Shown: positions 9,415 through 19,247, counted from the stretch's first letter. The stretch is 64,000 nt of DNA from an uncultured Prevotella sp. (GCA_900553595.1 USEC01000001.1:25297-89296); one strand, 5' to 3'. Made by a program: numbers and translations. The notes: generated from the letters alone by a model not told the origin.

Positions 9415-10947
9415 TTATTTTCGGAGCCTTGCTACGGGTATTCCGAGCTGTTCGCGGTACTTTGCCACGGTGCGGCGTGCGATGGGGAAGCCGTGTTGTG
9501 CCATTGCTTTTGTGAGGGCGTCGTCGCTCATGGGCTTCTTTTTGTCCTCGTTGTCGATGATTTCCTTCAGTGCGAGCTTCATCTTCCGGGTGGAAAGCTC
9601 TTCGCCTCCGCTTGTGGTGTAGCCGTCGCTGAAGAAGAATCGCAGCGGGAAGGTGCCCCAGTTGGTCTGCGCGTACTTCACGTTGCTCACACGGGAGACG
9701 GTGCTTATGTCGAGTCCGGTGCGGTCGGCGATGTTCTTCAGTATCATGGGCTTGAGGTCGGCTTCGTCGCCGTCGAGGAAGAACTTGCGCTGCCAGTCGA
9801 TTATCGCCTGCATGGTGATGGTAAGTGTGCGCTGCCGTTGCTTCACGGCGTCGATGTAGTTCTGTGCCCGTTCCACCTTCTCCTTGGCGTAGAGGAGTGC
9901 TTCCTTGTCGCGTCGCGACATCGACTGGCGGTTGTTCCTGTATGCCTCCACCATGTCGGCGAATGTCGGCGAGACGCTCAGTGTGGGTATGTTGCCGGTG
10001 TTGAGTGTGAATGTTATGTTGCCGTTGTCGTCGGTGTCGATGATGAAGTCGGGTGTTATCTGCTGCACGTTGCGTCCTTCCGTCTCTCCGAGCGATGCTC
10101 CCGGCTTCGGGTTCAGTTTGCGCAGCTCGTCGTGCAGGCGTTGTGCCGTGTCCTCGCCGATGCCGAGCGAGGAGCGTATCTTGTCCCAGTGTTTCTTTGT
10201 GAACTCGTCGAAAAGGTCGGTGACGACGCGCTTCATGAGTCGGCGCATGTCGTCGTCGGGTCGGCGTTGTATCTGCAACAGGAGGCATTCCTGCAGCGTG
10301 TGTGCCCCGATGCCGGGCGGGTCGAAGGTCTGCAGTATGTGCAGCACGTCGTCCACTTGCTTTTCTGTGATGTCGAGCCCGTGGTAGATGGCGAGTTCGT
10401 CGGCTATGGTCATGCTGTCCTTGCGCAGTAGTCCGTCGTCGTCGAGCGACCCGATGATGTACTCCATTATCTCTTCCTGCTGCGGTGTGAGCGTGGTTTC
10501 GCCCATCTGCTCCTTCAGACGGTCGTAGAAGGAGACGGTGTCGCCATACACCATCTCTTCGTAATCGGCGGAGTCGGTGGCGGAGTCGGTGCGGTAGGAT
10601 GCCACGGGCATGTCGTCGTCGCGCCCTATTCCTTCGAGGGCGTCGTTGAGTGCCGACTCGCGTTCCTCGCGTTCCTGGTCGCTGTCAAACTGCTCGTCGT
10701 ATGTCTTTTCGTCGTTGTCGTTGTCTGCCGATGCCGGTGTGTCGGGCATGTCGTTGTGTTCTGCGGCGAGGGCGTCGTCGGGCGACGAGGCTTCGAGTGC
10801 CGGATTGTCGTCGAGTTCGGCGTTGATGTTCTCCTCAAGTTCGGTCAGCGGCATCTCCAACAGGTGCACCTGAAGCATCTGCTGTGCCGACAGACGCTGC
10901 ACTTGCTGCAACTTCTGTTCCTGCGTCTGTATGAGTTTCTGAGCCAT
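9415..10947 (-). CDS. rpoN: RNA polymerase sigma-54 factor
   Basis: A 510-residue sigma-54. Region I is the glutamine/leucine-rich N-terminus (QQVQRLSAQQMLQVHLLEMP), which contacts enhancer-binding activators. It is followed by a long acidic region II (residues ~45-110, rich in D and E). The core-binding and DNA-binding parts follow, ending in the RpoN box ARRTVAKYRE (490-499) that reads the -24 element. A -7 box (TATCTTTG on the minus strand) lies at 10968-10975, giving a leader of ~15-20 nt. It directs transcription at GG-N10-GC promoters activated by AAA+ regulators, none of which is in this window. Confidence 0.97.
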   Translation of the reverse strand: MAQKLIQTQEQKLQQVQRLSAQQMLQVHLLEMPLTELEENINAELDDNPALEASSPDDALAAEHNDMPDTPASADNDNDEKTYDEQFDSDQEREERESALNDALEGIGRDDDMPVASYRTDSATDSADYEEMVYGDTVSFYDRLKEQMGETTLTPQQEEIMEYIIGSLDDDGLLRKDSMTIADELAIYHGLDITEKQVDDVLHILQTFDPPGIGAHTLQECLLLQIQRRPDDDMRRLMKRVVTDLFDEFTKKHWDKIRSSLGIGEDTAQRLHDELRKLNPKPGASLGETEGRNVQQITPDFIIDTDDNGNITFTLNTGNIPTLSVSPTFADMVEAYRNNRQSMSRRDKEALLYAKEKVERAQNYIDAVKQRQRTLTITMQAIIDWQRKFFLDGDEADLKPMILKNIADRTGLDISTVSRVSNVKYAQTNWGTFPLRFFFSDGYTTSGGEELSTRKMKLALKEIIDNEDKKKPMSDDALTKAMAQHGFPIARRTVAKYREQLGIPVARLRK

Positions 10948-11099
10948 TATGCAATCTTTCTTTACTGCAAAGATAGTGCATTTTCACGATATAAGTAATA
11001 AAAGGGAGAGGAAATGATGGTTTGGAATTTTGATTTTAGAATACAGGAGTTAAGAATTCAGGAGTTAAGCCATTAGCTTTTTCATAACTTTTAACTCCT

Positions 11100-11209
11100 A
11101 TAGGAGGTTGAGCGTCCCGCTCGACAACACTGAGCAAGCCTGCCAATTATGAATTCTTGATTGTGAATTGTCCGGATGGTGTTGTCGAGCGGGACGCTCG
11201 ACCTCCTAT
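11100..11209. repeat. Palindromic 31-bp inverted-repeat element, copy 1
   Basis: Arms 11100-11130 and 11179-11209 are inverted copies (30 of 31 match) with core GTTGTCGAGCGGGACGCTCG. Each arm itself contains the small hairpin CGAGCG-GGA-CGCTCG. The 48-bp centre is AT-rich with GAATTC-like palindromes. It sits in the 464-bp gap between rpoN and the GIN-domain gene (divergent promoters), flanked on both sides by GGAGTTAAG repeats. Related copies are at 42981-43083 and 48497-48613. Confidence 0.85.
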
Positions 11210-11411
11210 GGCAAGCAAAGCATACGGCTTAACTTCTTAACTCCTTAACTTCTTAACTCCTTCCCCCAACCCCTTCCCCCTCCCTCAACTCTAAAAAAAT
11301 CTTAATTCCTTTCTCTTTTTGTCCAGAAATCCCTGCTTTGTGCGTTTGTCTTTTACAGGTGTGCAGAAGGCGCACTGTCGGACTAGTATAAATCAGAAAA
11401 AGCAAGAGAAT

Positions 11412-12593
11412 ATGAAGAATCTGGTATTGTCGGCACTGCTGGTGCTGTTTTCATTGGGATGTATGGCGGCTGATCGCGAGATTCCTGTCGGCCGCACGGT
11501 GGACATAACGGGTGTGGAGCGCATTGAGGCTTTCAGCTCGGTAAAGGTGCATTACACGCAGGGAAAGGGCAGCACCGTGCTCGTGAAGGAGAACGGGACG
11601 GCGAACAGCGAAGTGACGGTGAATGGCAAGACGCTCTGCATAAAGCTTCCGGCTCTCGAGAAAAGTCCTGCCGGCGTGTCGCGCAGCGTGGGCGGCCGTG
11701 TGGTTGTCGTGGGCAACAATTCCTACGATGTGCGTACGGAGGTGTTTGTCACGCTCCCGGCCCTGCGTATGGTGCGCAATTCGAGAAGCCTCAACTTCGA
11801 GGCGGAACGGCCCATCGACACTGCCGGCGGCACTCTGACACTGGAAAATTCGGGCAGTATGCAAGCATCTTTTTCCGCTATTAACGACAGCAACGGCAGC
11901 CGGATTGATCTCCACAACAGCGGTTCGCTGCGCATCGGCATGGACCGTACTGCCGTGAACGAGTTCGCCATGAACAACTCCGGCTCGCTCACTGCCGAAA
12001 TGAAGAGTCTGGCTGCGGACGGAAAGGTGGGGCTGCACAACTCCGGGAGTCTGCGTCTGGCGCTGCCGGAGGTGACTGCCAGCCGTTTCGAATGCGGCAA
12101 CAACGGTTCCATACATGTGGGCAACATGACGGTGAAGTCGTCCGTCTTCAAGTATTCCAACAGCGGCAGCGACAGCGAACAGACTCTTATGCGTGTCGTG
12201 AGCGGCGAGTGCAGCATATCCAACTTCGGCGTGATGAACCGCAGTTTCGAGGTGGGCAGGGGTGCCGGCGACAACAGTGCGCGGCTCGACTTCACCAGCA
12301 AGGGCGTCGCCAAAGGCAGTCTGAAGTTTACGGGCGGCACTGCGACGATGGACATCGACGGCGTGTGCAGAACCGATATCGTGGTGGACTGCTCCGTGCT
12401 TAACCTCACCGCCAGCGAAGGAAGCAAGGTGAACGTGTCGGGGCATGCCGCCAACTTCGCCTACAACGGCAGTGAAAAGTCTCTGAAAGCCTCCTCGCTG
12501 AAGTACGACAGCTCAACGAAAAAGCGGGGCAAGAGCGGCGATGTGCTCTGGCAGAACAATGGTGGAGGAGAGGTGAACCAGTTTAATCCGTAA
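11412..12593 (+). CDS. Secreted GIN-domain (DUF2807) protein
   Basis: A 393-residue protein read from ATG at 11412, chosen because it gives a clean signal peptide (MKNLVLSALLVLFSLGCMAA). An upstream in-frame start at 11319 would hide it. The mature part begins IPVGRTVDITGVERIEAFSS, the typical entry to DUF2807/GIN domains, and continues as a beta-helix-like run of repeating strands with NSGSL spacing (NNSGSLTAEM, HNSGSLRLAL, NSGSDSEQ). Members are secreted or surface-attached in Bacteroidetes; function is unknown, though an adhesin-like role has been proposed. The Cys in LGCMAA could be lipidated, but the fit to a lipobox is poor. Nothing else is co-transcribed. Confidence 0.8.
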   Translation: MKNLVLSALLVLFSLGCMAADREIPVGRTVDITGVERIEAFSSVKVHYTQGKGSTVLVKENGTANSEVTVNGKTLCIKLPALEKSPAGVSRSVGGRVVVVGNNSYDVRTEVFVTLPALRMVRNSRSLNFEAERPIDTAGGTLTLENSGSMQASFSAINDSNGSRIDLHNSGSLRIGMDRTAVNEFAMNNSGSLTAEMKSLAADGKVGLHNSGSLRLALPEVTASRFECGNNGSIHVGNMTVKSSVFKYSNSGSDSEQTLMRVVSGECSISNFGVMNRSFEVGRGAGDNSARLDFTSKGVAKGSLKFTGGTATMDIDGVCRTDIVVDCSVLNLTASEGSKVNVSGHAANFAYNGSEKSLKASSLKYDSSTKKRGKSGDVLWQNNGGGEVNQFNP

Positions 12594-12624
12594 GGAAGGA
12601 GGGGGACTCAAAGCGGGAGTTATC

Positions 12625-12756
12625 GGGAGTTATCGGAAGTTAATCCGCCTGCGGCGGATGGAAGGTAACGGACATTACCATTAGTTTTCAATGGGTTCTG
12701 CTATTGTCCGTTATCTTCCTTTAACTTCCGGCGAAGCCTAACTTCCGATAACTCCC
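12625..12756. repeat. Nested inverted repeat between converging genes
   Basis: Outer arms 12625-12642 and 12739-12756 are perfect 18-bp inverted copies (GGGAGTTATCGGAAGTTA). Inner arms 12661-12674 and 12705-12718 match 13 of 14 (GAAGGTAACGGACA). A variant of the inner hairpin recurs at 24229-24280. Placed after the GIN gene and facing mutS, it may act as a two-way terminator. Confidence 0.75.
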
Positions 12757-12793
12757 ACCTTGCCCCTTCCAACTGACTTTCTGCCCGTCTCAA

Positions 12794-12879
12794 AAACAAG
12801 GCTTCTTTGCCTCGCAAACAAGGCTTGCTTACATATAAAACAAGGCTTCTTTGTAGTGCAAAGAAGCCTTGTTTTTTTT
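12794..12879. repeat. Four-unit 22-bp-period array, copy 2, ending in a terminator hairpin
   Basis: Units start at 12794, 12816, 12838 and 12860. Units 1-3 begin AAACAAGGCTT; unit 4 is inverted. Units 3 and 4 pair perfectly (AAACAAGGCTTCTTTG with CAAAGAAGCCTTGTTT, 5-nt loop) and are followed by eight T, an ideal rho-independent terminator on the plus strand. It lies between the converging GIN-domain gene and mutS. Confidence 0.9.
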
Positions 12880-12951
12880 GGTAATGTTTTCTGTCTTGCG
12901 AGGTGACGCGACGACTGATAGGAGGTCGGGCGTATCGTTATGAATCGCTTT

Positions 12952-15600
12952 TCAGCTTTTCCCCGTGAGAATTTTCTTTATGTCGTTGAGCTTGTTGAGT
13001 GCTTCCATGGGCGTGAGGTTGTCGATGTCGAGTCCGGTAATCTCGTCGCGCACCTGGCACAGCACGGGGTCGTCGAGCTGGAAGAAGCTGAGTTGCATTC
13101 CTCCCTGGGGCGTCTGTATGTGCTCGGCGTGCGGTTTCGGTTTGTGGCAGGAGTCGGTTCCCACCTGCGACCCCTCCTCTTCGAGCTGCTTCAGTATGTC
13201 GGTGGCACGCCTTACTATCTGTTTCGGCATTCCGGCAATCTCGGCTACATGTATGCCGAACGAGTGTTCGGAGCCGCCGGGCATCAGCTTTCGCAGGAAT
13301 ATCACCTTGCCGTTCACCTCGCGCACCGACACGTTGAAGTTCTTTATGCGTGCGAAGTTCTTCTCCATCTCGTTGAGTTCGTGGTAGTGTGTGGCGAAGA
13401 GCGTGCGTGCACGGGTCTTCGCGTGCTCGTGCAGATACTCCACTATGGCCCACGCTATGGATATGCCGTCGTAGGTGCTGGTGCCGCGTCCGAGTTCGTC
13501 GAAGAGCACGAGCGAGCGCGGTGTGGCGTTGTTGAGTATGTTGGCGGCTTCGGTCATCTCCACCATGAAGGTGCTCTCGCCGAGCGAGATGTTGTCCGAT
13601 GCGCCCACACGGGTGAATATCTTGTCCACGAGTCCTATGCTTGCGCTGTCGGCAGGGACGAAACTTCCCATCTGAGCCATCAGTACTATGAGGGCCGTCT
13701 GGCGCAGGAGTGCCGATTTTCCCGCCATGTTGGGACCCGTGATTATCATTATCTGCTGCGTGTCGGTGTCGAGCCGTATGTCGTTTGGCACATAGCTCTC
13801 GCCCGGCGGCAGCTGCGTCTCTATCACGGGGTGGCGTCCCTGGCGTATGTCGAGCACGTCGTCGTCGGCAGAAATGACGGGGCGCACATAGCGGTGCTCC
13901 TCCGCCGCATAGGCGAACGAGAGCAGGCAGTCGATGCGTGCGACGAGATTGGCGTCGGTCTGTATCTGCGGTATGTAGTCCTGGAGTGCCGTCACGAGTT
14001 CGTTGAAGAGTCGTGTCTCGAGTGAGAGTATCTTCTCGTCGGCTCCCATGATTTTCTCTTCATACTCCTTCAGTTCCTGTGTGATGTAGCGTTCGGCGTT
14101 GGCGAGCGTCTGCTTGCGCACCCATTCGGGCGGTACGCAGTCCTTGTAGGTGTTGCGCACTTCGAGATAGTAGCCGAAGACATTGTTGTAGCCCACCTTC
14201 AGCGACTGTATGCCGGTGCGTTCGGCCTCGCGTTGCTGTATCTCCATGAGGAAGTCCTTGCCTCCGCGCGATATGCGTCGCAGCTCGTCGAGCTCCGGCG
14301 AGAAACCGTCGGCTATCACTCCGCCCTTGTTCACGAGCTGCGGCGGGTCGGGCTGTATCTCCCTTGCTATGCGTTCACGCACGCTTTCGCAGGGGTTCAG
14401 GCGTTCGCCGATGCTGGCGAGTGCTTCGTTGCCGGTGTCGAGGCATGCCTTCTTCAGTGGGGCGATGGCTTCGAGGGCGTTGCGCAGCTGCACTATTTCG
14501 CGCGGTGAGACGCGCCCTACCGCCACTTTCGATGTGATGCGCTCCATGTCGCCCATGCGGTGGAGCAGCTCGTCGGTGGTGTTGCGGAACGAGGGGGAGC
14601 GGAAGAAGTGCTCCACGACATCGAGACGGCTGCCTATCGTGGCGGCGTCGAGCAGCGGGAACACCATCCATCGCTTCAGCATACGGCCGCCCATGGGGGT
14701 GATGGTGCGGTCGATTACGTCGAGGAGCGACGCTCCGTCGCTCTGCATCGCCTGCGTGAGTTCGAGTGAGCGTATGGTGAAGTTGTCCAGGCGCACATAG
14801 CGGTCCTCCTCGATGCGTGAGAGTGCCGTTATGTGTGATATGTGCGTGTGCTGCGTGAGTTCAAGGTATTGCAGTACGGCTCCCGACGCTATCACGCCCA
14901 GTTGCAGGTGTTCCACGCCGAAGCCTTTTAGCGACTTGGTGCCGAAGTGGCGCAGAAGCTTCTGCCGTGCGCTCTGGTCGGTGAACATCCAGTCGTCGAG
15001 TTCGAACACGCACCAGCGTGCTCCGAAGTGCTCCTCGAACTGCTTCTTCATGGAACGGTCGTACAGCACCTCCTTGGGCTGCATCGTTCCGAGCAGCTTG
15101 TCGATGTAGTCGAACGAGCCTTCGCCCGTGAGGAACTCGCCCGTGGAGATGTCGAGGAACGCCACGCCGCACTTCTTCTGGTTGAAACAGACGGCGGCGA
15201 GGAAGTTGTTCTCCTTGTAGTTGAGCACGTTGTCGCCCATCGCCACGCCCGGAGTGACGAGTTCCGTGATGCCGCGCTTGACGAGAGTCTTGGTGAGTTT
15301 GGGGTCTTCCAGCTGGTCGCAGATGGCCACACGCCGTCCGGCGCGTATGAGTTTCGGCAGGTAAGTGTCGAGGGCGTGGTGCGGGAATCCCGCCATTTCT
15401 GTGGCGTCCTTCTGTCTGCCGTTGTTGCGCCGTGTGAGAGTTATGCCCAGAATCCTTGCCGCTGCGACGGCGTCGGCGGCGTAGGTCTCGTAGAAGTCGC
15501 CGCAGCGGAAGAGCAGCAGAGCATCGGGATGTTTCTCTTTTAGGGAGTAGAACTGGCGCATCATGGGCGTGAGTCCGTCGTCCTTTGTCTTTTGTGGCAT
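12952..15600 (-). CDS. mutS: DNA mismatch repair protein MutS
   Basis: An 882-residue MutS1. The N-terminal mismatch-reading domain contains [13 protein letters not shown] (Phe-x-Glu type motif) and the ATPase holds GPNMAGKS (622-629) and [12 protein letters not shown]. The C-terminus ends [17 protein letters not shown], the usual MutS tail before the stop. It recognises mismatches and recruits MutL; no mutL is in the window. It is transcribed convergently with the GIN-domain gene and separated from it by repeat DNA. Upstream lies the B12 locus, co-oriented; the 99-bp gap could let that transcript read through. Confidence 0.98.
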   Translation of the reverse strand: MPQKTKDDGLTPMMRQFYSLKEKHPDALLLFRCGDFYETYAADAVAAARILGITLTRRNNGRQKDATEMAGFPHHALDTYLPKLIRAGRRVAICDQLEDPKLTKTLVKRGITELVTPGVAMGDNVLNYKENNFLAAVCFNQKKCGVAFLDISTGEFLTGEGSFDYIDKLLGTMQPKEVLYDRSMKKQFEEHFGARWCVFELDDWMFTDQSARQKLLRHFGTKSLKGFGVEHLQLGVIASGAVLQYLELTQHTHISHITALSRIEEDRYVRLDNFTIRSLELTQAMQSDGASLLDVIDRTITPMGGRMLKRWMVFPLLDAATIGSRLDVVEHFFRSPSFRNTTDELLHRMGDMERITSKVAVGRVSPREIVQLRNALEAIAPLKKACLDTGNEALASIGERLNPCESVRERIAREIQPDPPQLVNKGGVIADGFSPELDELRRISRGGKDFLMEIQQREAERTGIQSLKVGYNNVFGYYLEVRNTYKDCVPPEWVRKQTLANAERYITQELKEYEEKIMGADEKILSLETRLFNELVTALQDYIPQIQTDANLVARIDCLLSFAYAAEEHRYVRPVISADDDVLDIRQGRHPVIETQLPPGESYVPNDIRLDTDTQQIMIITGPNMAGKSALLRQTALIVLMAQMGSFVPADSASIGLVDKIFTRVGASDNISLGESTFMVEMTEAANILNNATPRSLVLFDELGRGTSTYDGISIAWAIVEYLHEHAKTRARTLFATHYHELNEMEKNFARIKNFNVSVREVNGKVIFLRKLMPGGSEHSFGIHVAEIAGMPKQIVRRATDILKQLEEEGSQVGTDSCHKPKPHAEHIQTPQGGMQLSFFQLDDPVLCQVRDEITGLDIDNLTPMEALNKLNDIKKILTGKS

Positions 15601-15699
15601 GACAGTTTGGCTTGAAATGTTTTATGATTTATGATGAAAGGGGTTCTTGCAAAAGTCCGCTTTTTTTTCGGGTTGTGCAAGTTTTTAAAGTGAAAATTT

Positions 15700-16857
15700 T
15701 CACTTCACCACCACCTTCCTTACGCTTCCGTCGGCATAGCGCAGTATGTTTATGCCGCGTCGGGGTGTGTTCAGGCGTGTGCCGTCGGTTGCGTAGCGTG
15801 CGGCAGGGGCGGCGTTGTCGGCGTGTGTGGTGCCGACGGCTGTCGGACGGGGTCGTGGCGTGATGACGATGGGGTTGTCGTCGTAGCCAGGACGTAGGTG
15901 CAGATTCTCTATGTGGCACACTTCCGTCGATGTCTCCCCGGTCCATCCGCATTGTTGCAGTACGGCGGTCTGTATGCGTATGAAGTCGGCACGCTCCAGA
16001 TGCACGGCGTTGCCATGTGCATCGACGGCCCAGTCGAGGTCGAAGGAGTTGCCTCGTTCGTCGCTGTTGGGGGCTGCGTCGGCATAACCGTAAGCGTCGT
16101 CGGCGTAGCGATAAGTCAGCCAATACTGTGGATTCTGTGGGTCTTCGCCCGTACCTCCGTAGTTCACTCCGTTGTCGGGGAGGCGCGATGCGCTGAAGGA
16201 GAGCATTTCGGCAGTCTCCCATGCGGGCCAGTAGGACTGCTGGTGGAACGTGTTCTTCATGAAGAATCCCGTTGTGTCGCGTGGCGTGCCGTCGTTTTCC
16301 GTCCATGAGTGTGTGAATGCTATGTAGCGGTCGAAGGTGGAGTAGGGCGTGTTGTGCTCTCCCGTCTCGCTCTGAGGTTTGGTGTAGGCTATGGTTGTGG
16401 CATGCCGTTCGGTTGTGAAGTATTCCGAACCGGCGAGCTCGTACCACTCCGCTGTCTCCGGCGAAGAACCCACTCCTGCCCATACCGTGCCCGGTTCGAT
16501 GCTTCCGCCGATGGTTGCGGCTCCATAACGTGGGTCGTTGGCGGCGTAGTAGGCATTGCCTTTGATGCAGATGTCGCTGCCGCGGAGGTTCTCTATGGGT
16601 CTGTCGAATCCGAATGTAATGTATCCTCCGAATGCGCCGAGCGTCACCGGGTTGCCGTCGTGCAGCTGTTCCTCGCAGCGCCGGCACATGTCTTCGTGCG
16701 TGTCGCCCGCTTCGTAGCCCGGCAGCACATTGACAAACTGTCCCGGCGCAGGGTGGTATTCGAGTACGGTGAAGCCTCCCGTTGCCTCGTCGATAGTGGC
16801 TGACGGGGCGGAAAGCGATGCGAGTTGCATGAGTATGAAGAGTATTGTCTGTGTCAT
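15700..16857 (-). CDS. Secreted cell-surface protein of the B12-uptake locus
   Basis: A 385-residue protein with a short signal peptide (ILFILMQLASLSAPS). The body has the segments YHPAPGQFVNVLPGYE, GAFGGYITFGFDRPI, WAGVGSSPETAEWYELAGSE and CGWTGETSTEVCHIENLHL. I recognise this pattern from Bacteroidales surface proteins found next to BtuB and BtuG-type genes. It ends in a short basic tail (ILRYADGSVRKVVVK) preceded by a YATDGTRLN strand, like a short type IX sorting domain. The propeller at 21507 has nearly the same tail. It is the last gene of the riboswitch-led group. I infer a role in holding or handing on cobalamin, but no ligand can be read from the sequence. Confidence 0.65.
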   Translation of the reverse strand: MTQTILFILMQLASLSAPSATIDEATGGFTVLEYHPAPGQFVNVLPGYEAGDTHEDMCRRCEEQLHDGNPVTLGAFGGYITFGFDRPIENLRGSDICIKGNAYYAANDPRYGAATIGGSIEPGTVWAGVGSSPETAEWYELAGSEYFTTERHATTIAYTKPQSETGEHNTPYSTFDRYIAFTHSWTENDGTPRDTTGFFMKNTFHQQSYWPAWETAEMLSFSASRLPDNGVNYGGTGEDPQNPQYWLTYRYADDAYGYADAAPNSDERGNSFDLDWAVDAHGNAVHLERADFIRIQTAVLQQCGWTGETSTEVCHIENLHLRPGYDDNPIVITPRPRPTAVGTTHADNAAPAARYATDGTRLNTPRRGINILRYADGSVRKVVVK

Positions 16858-16931
16858 TTTCCTTTTTGTTTTTATTCGGGGGTTGTGTCGTTGGAGGGTT
16901 GTGCAGCCTCTGTTGCTTTGTATTTTTGGTA

Positions 16932-18092
16932 TTACGGGGCGGTGATGCAGAATCCGGAGGGGTTCACTCCTCTTATGAGATGCTTGCGGAGGAGGGTGGC
17001 GTCGCTGCCGAATTCATAGACATAGCCGTTGGTGGCGTAGGCGCGTGCGTCGGAGACATAGAGGTGTCCAGACTGCGGCGAGATGCAGATGGCGTAGGGC
17101 GACTGCATCCCGCGTATGGCGTCTTCGGCTGCTGCGTAGGTGCCGAGGCCTTCTGTCGCTTCCAGTGACGGCAGGCTTATGGTGTGGAGTGAGGGTTGTG
17201 CGGTGCCGGCGGTGTAGGAGAAGGCTGAACCGATGAGGTAGAACCGGTTGCGGGCGGCGCAGCAGAGGGTGGCAGGGAAGTCGTAGATGCGGAACTCTTC
17301 GTTGTCCATGTTCAGTACGACGGTGCGTGGCGGCGTGCTGTAGAAGTCGCCGGCGGAGTTGATGCAGAGCCATTCGCCGCTCTGTGCGGGCTTGCCGAAG
17401 AGGTTGATGCACCCTGTGTCGATGCGTTTCAGCTCGCGCATGGTGGCTGCATCCACTACTGATATGGTGGATTCGTAGCCGTGTGTCTGTTCCTGTGCGG
17501 CGTAACCGCCTGAGTTTGCTATGTAGAGGCGTCCGTTGCGGTAGGCTATTCCTTCGGGTTCGTAGCCCACATGGCATGTGTCGGTGACCTGCTTTGTGAC
17601 GATGTCTATCTTTGCCACATATCCGCCGTCGGCGTAGGATGTGGCGTAGATGTAGGATTTTCCGTCGGTGGCGAGGCGTCGGTTGTTCGGAATGTCCTCT
17701 GTTGCGGCTATTGCCGTGCCGTCGGGCCGGATGTATTGTATTATGTTCGACCAGTTGACGCTTATTGCGATGAGTGTGTCGTTCACCTGGATTATGTCGT
17801 TGCCGGTGTCGCCGAGGTGTTGTCCGGGGTTCTGCTTGCGGAACCATTGGCTTGTGAGCAGTCCGTGGTCGATGAGTGCGAGCGTCGAATTGTCCATGCC
17901 CCAGAGTCCTTCGCAGAGCACGATGAGGCGGTCGCCGTCGGCTGTCGGTCCGTCGCCTTCGCCGTAGTCGGCGGGCTGGAGTGTGCATGATGCGATGAGG
18001 AGTGATGCTGTCAGTGCGCACCACACGCGCAGCCTCTGCCTGAAATGGCGTGGCGTGCCTGTTGTCTTTTTCGTGCTTCGGTGTGGTTTCAT
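16932..18092 (-). CDS. BtuG-like seven-bladed propeller lipoprotein
   Basis: A 386-residue protein with a basic N-terminus, a hydrophobic stretch and a lipobox LLIASC, so it is probably a lipoprotein. The rest is a YncE-type propeller: repeated blades such as YIYATSYADGGYVAKIDIVT, GYEPEGIAYRNGRLYIANSG and GHLYVSDARAYATNGYVYEF. In Bacteroides, BtuG lipoproteins of this architecture cap BtuB and capture cobalamin with very high affinity. It lies between the AAA+ ATPase and the last surface protein of the locus. The ATP-independent capture role is inferred from family and context. The signal sequence is long, so a later start is possible. Confidence 0.75.
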   Translation of the reverse strand: MKPHRSTKKTTGTPRHFRQRLRVWCALTASLLIASCTLQPADYGEGDGPTADGDRLIVLCEGLWGMDNSTLALIDHGLLTSQWFRKQNPGQHLGDTGNDIIQVNDTLIAISVNWSNIIQYIRPDGTAIAATEDIPNNRRLATDGKSYIYATSYADGGYVAKIDIVTKQVTDTCHVGYEPEGIAYRNGRLYIANSGGYAAQEQTHGYESTISVVDAATMRELKRIDTGCINLFGKPAQSGEWLCINSAGDFYSTPPRTVVLNMDNEEFRIYDFPATLCCAARNRFYLIGSAFSYTAGTAQPSLHTISLPSLEATEGLGTYAAAEDAIRGMQSPYAICISPQSGHLYVSDARAYATNGYVYEFGSDATLLRKHLIRGVNPSGFCITAP

Positions 18093-18122
18093 TTGTCCTT
18101 TGGTGTGTGGTGCGTCGTGTTT

Positions 18123-19247
18123 TCAGCTTCTTTGCTTTTTCAGCCAGAGGTCGAAGAACTTGTCATAGACGGTGTAGGCATCGTCCTGCTGTGTGATGAA
18201 GTCCTTTTCGAGCAGGCCTTTCAGTGCCGAGTTCACCGAGCTTGGTGATGTGAGACGGTACTTTTTGGCGAATGCTCCGCTGTTCACGTTCCTTGCTTCG
18301 CCCTCTGTTGATATGGCGATGAAGACATTGCGCTGCTTTTCCGGCATCTGTCGCAGCAGTGTCTCGTAGGTGTCGGAAGCCATGTCGAGGTTGTAGTCTA
18401 TGGCATCGTCCACCATGTCGGGTGTGCATCTGCCTCCCACGGGGGTCTTGAGGAAGAGCACGTTCATCACGCGTTGTATGTAGGATGTGACTCCGCTGAA
18501 GCGGCTGAACAGCATGTCTGCCACAGTCCCGTCGAGTTGTTTGCCGCGTTCCGTGAATTTCTCCACGGCGAACGTGCGGTATTTCTCCACGTCGAGCGGC
18601 TTGAGGTTCATCAGCGTGACGCTTTGGTAGAACGGCCGTGAGGGCGACGTGAACATCTCTGCCATTATGTGCCGGTGTGAACCGGAGAATATGAAGTGTG
18701 CGTTTGTGCACCGCTGTATGTGTGTGCGGAGCAGTGCTTCTATGCGTTTGTCGGCATAGTTGGTGATTTGCTGGAACTCGTCGATTGCCACGAGGCATGG
18801 TTTGTCGGCGTGGTTGAGGTAGGTGAATATCTCGTCGAGGGTGGTTTCGGGGTTGGCAAGTGTGCCTATCCCGATGCCCCAGACGGGTTGTCCGTTTATG
18901 TCGAACGATATTTCCGAGCGTAGCGATGATATTATCTGCAGGAATTTCTCCCATGCCGAGCGTCCTTTGGGGCGCAGTTCGTCGATGATGGCTTTGCCGA
19001 ACATGTTTACAAGGTCGCTCACCGAACTTGTGGAGTAGATGTCGATGACGAACGTGTAGTAGCTCTTTTTGATGCAGGGCTGGCTGAAGCAGTGGTGTAT
19101 GAGTTCTGTCTTGCCTATTCTGCGTGGTGAGATGAGTGCCATGTTGTTCTCGTTTGTCAGCAGTTCCATGATGCGCTGCGTCTCTTCCACACGGTCGCAG
19201 AAGTATTCGGCACCTGCATATCCGTTTGTGACGAATGGGTTGTTCAT
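18123..19247 (-). CDS. AAA+ ATPase of the archaeal-ATPase (ATPase_2) type, wedged into the B12 locus
   Basis: A 374-residue protein read from ATG at 19247 (MNNPFVTNGY); longer in-frame starts overlap the TonB receptor and are rejected. The Walker A region is SPRRIGKT (40-47), Walker B is CLVAIDEF (151-158), and SGSHRHIM follows as sensor-like. The C-terminal ~90 residues look like a winged helix. This family is common in Bacteroidetes and archaea, with unknown biological role. A -7 box (TATCTTTG) on the minus strand at 19341-19348 suggests its own promoter. It separates the BtuB-like gene from the BtuG-like gene, which fits an independent insertion rather than a uptake component. Confidence 0.85.
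   Translation of the reverse strand: MNNPFVTNGYAGAEYFCDRVEETQRIMELLTNENNMALISPRRIGKTELIHHCFSQPCIKKSYYTFVIDIYSTSSVSDLVNMFGKAIIDELRPKGRSAWEKFLQIISSLRSEISFDINGQPVWGIGIGTLANPETTLDEIFTYLNHADKPCLVAIDEFQQITNYADKRIEALLRTHIQRCTNAHFIFSGSHRHIMAEMFTSPSRPFYQSVTLMNLKPLDVEKYRTFAVEKFTERGKQLDGTVADMLFSRFSGVTSYIQRVMNVLFLKTPVGGRCTPDMVDDAIDYNLDMASDTYETLLRQMPEKQRNVFIAISTEGEARNVNSGAFAKKYRLTSPSSVNSALKGLLEKDFITQQDDAYTVYDKFFDLWLKKQRS

Noticed and set aside
12794..12879. The 22-bp-period arrays as CRISPR arrays
   Set aside because: Units are too short, the variable part is only ~6 nt, units invert within an array, the number is always four, and no cas gene is present.
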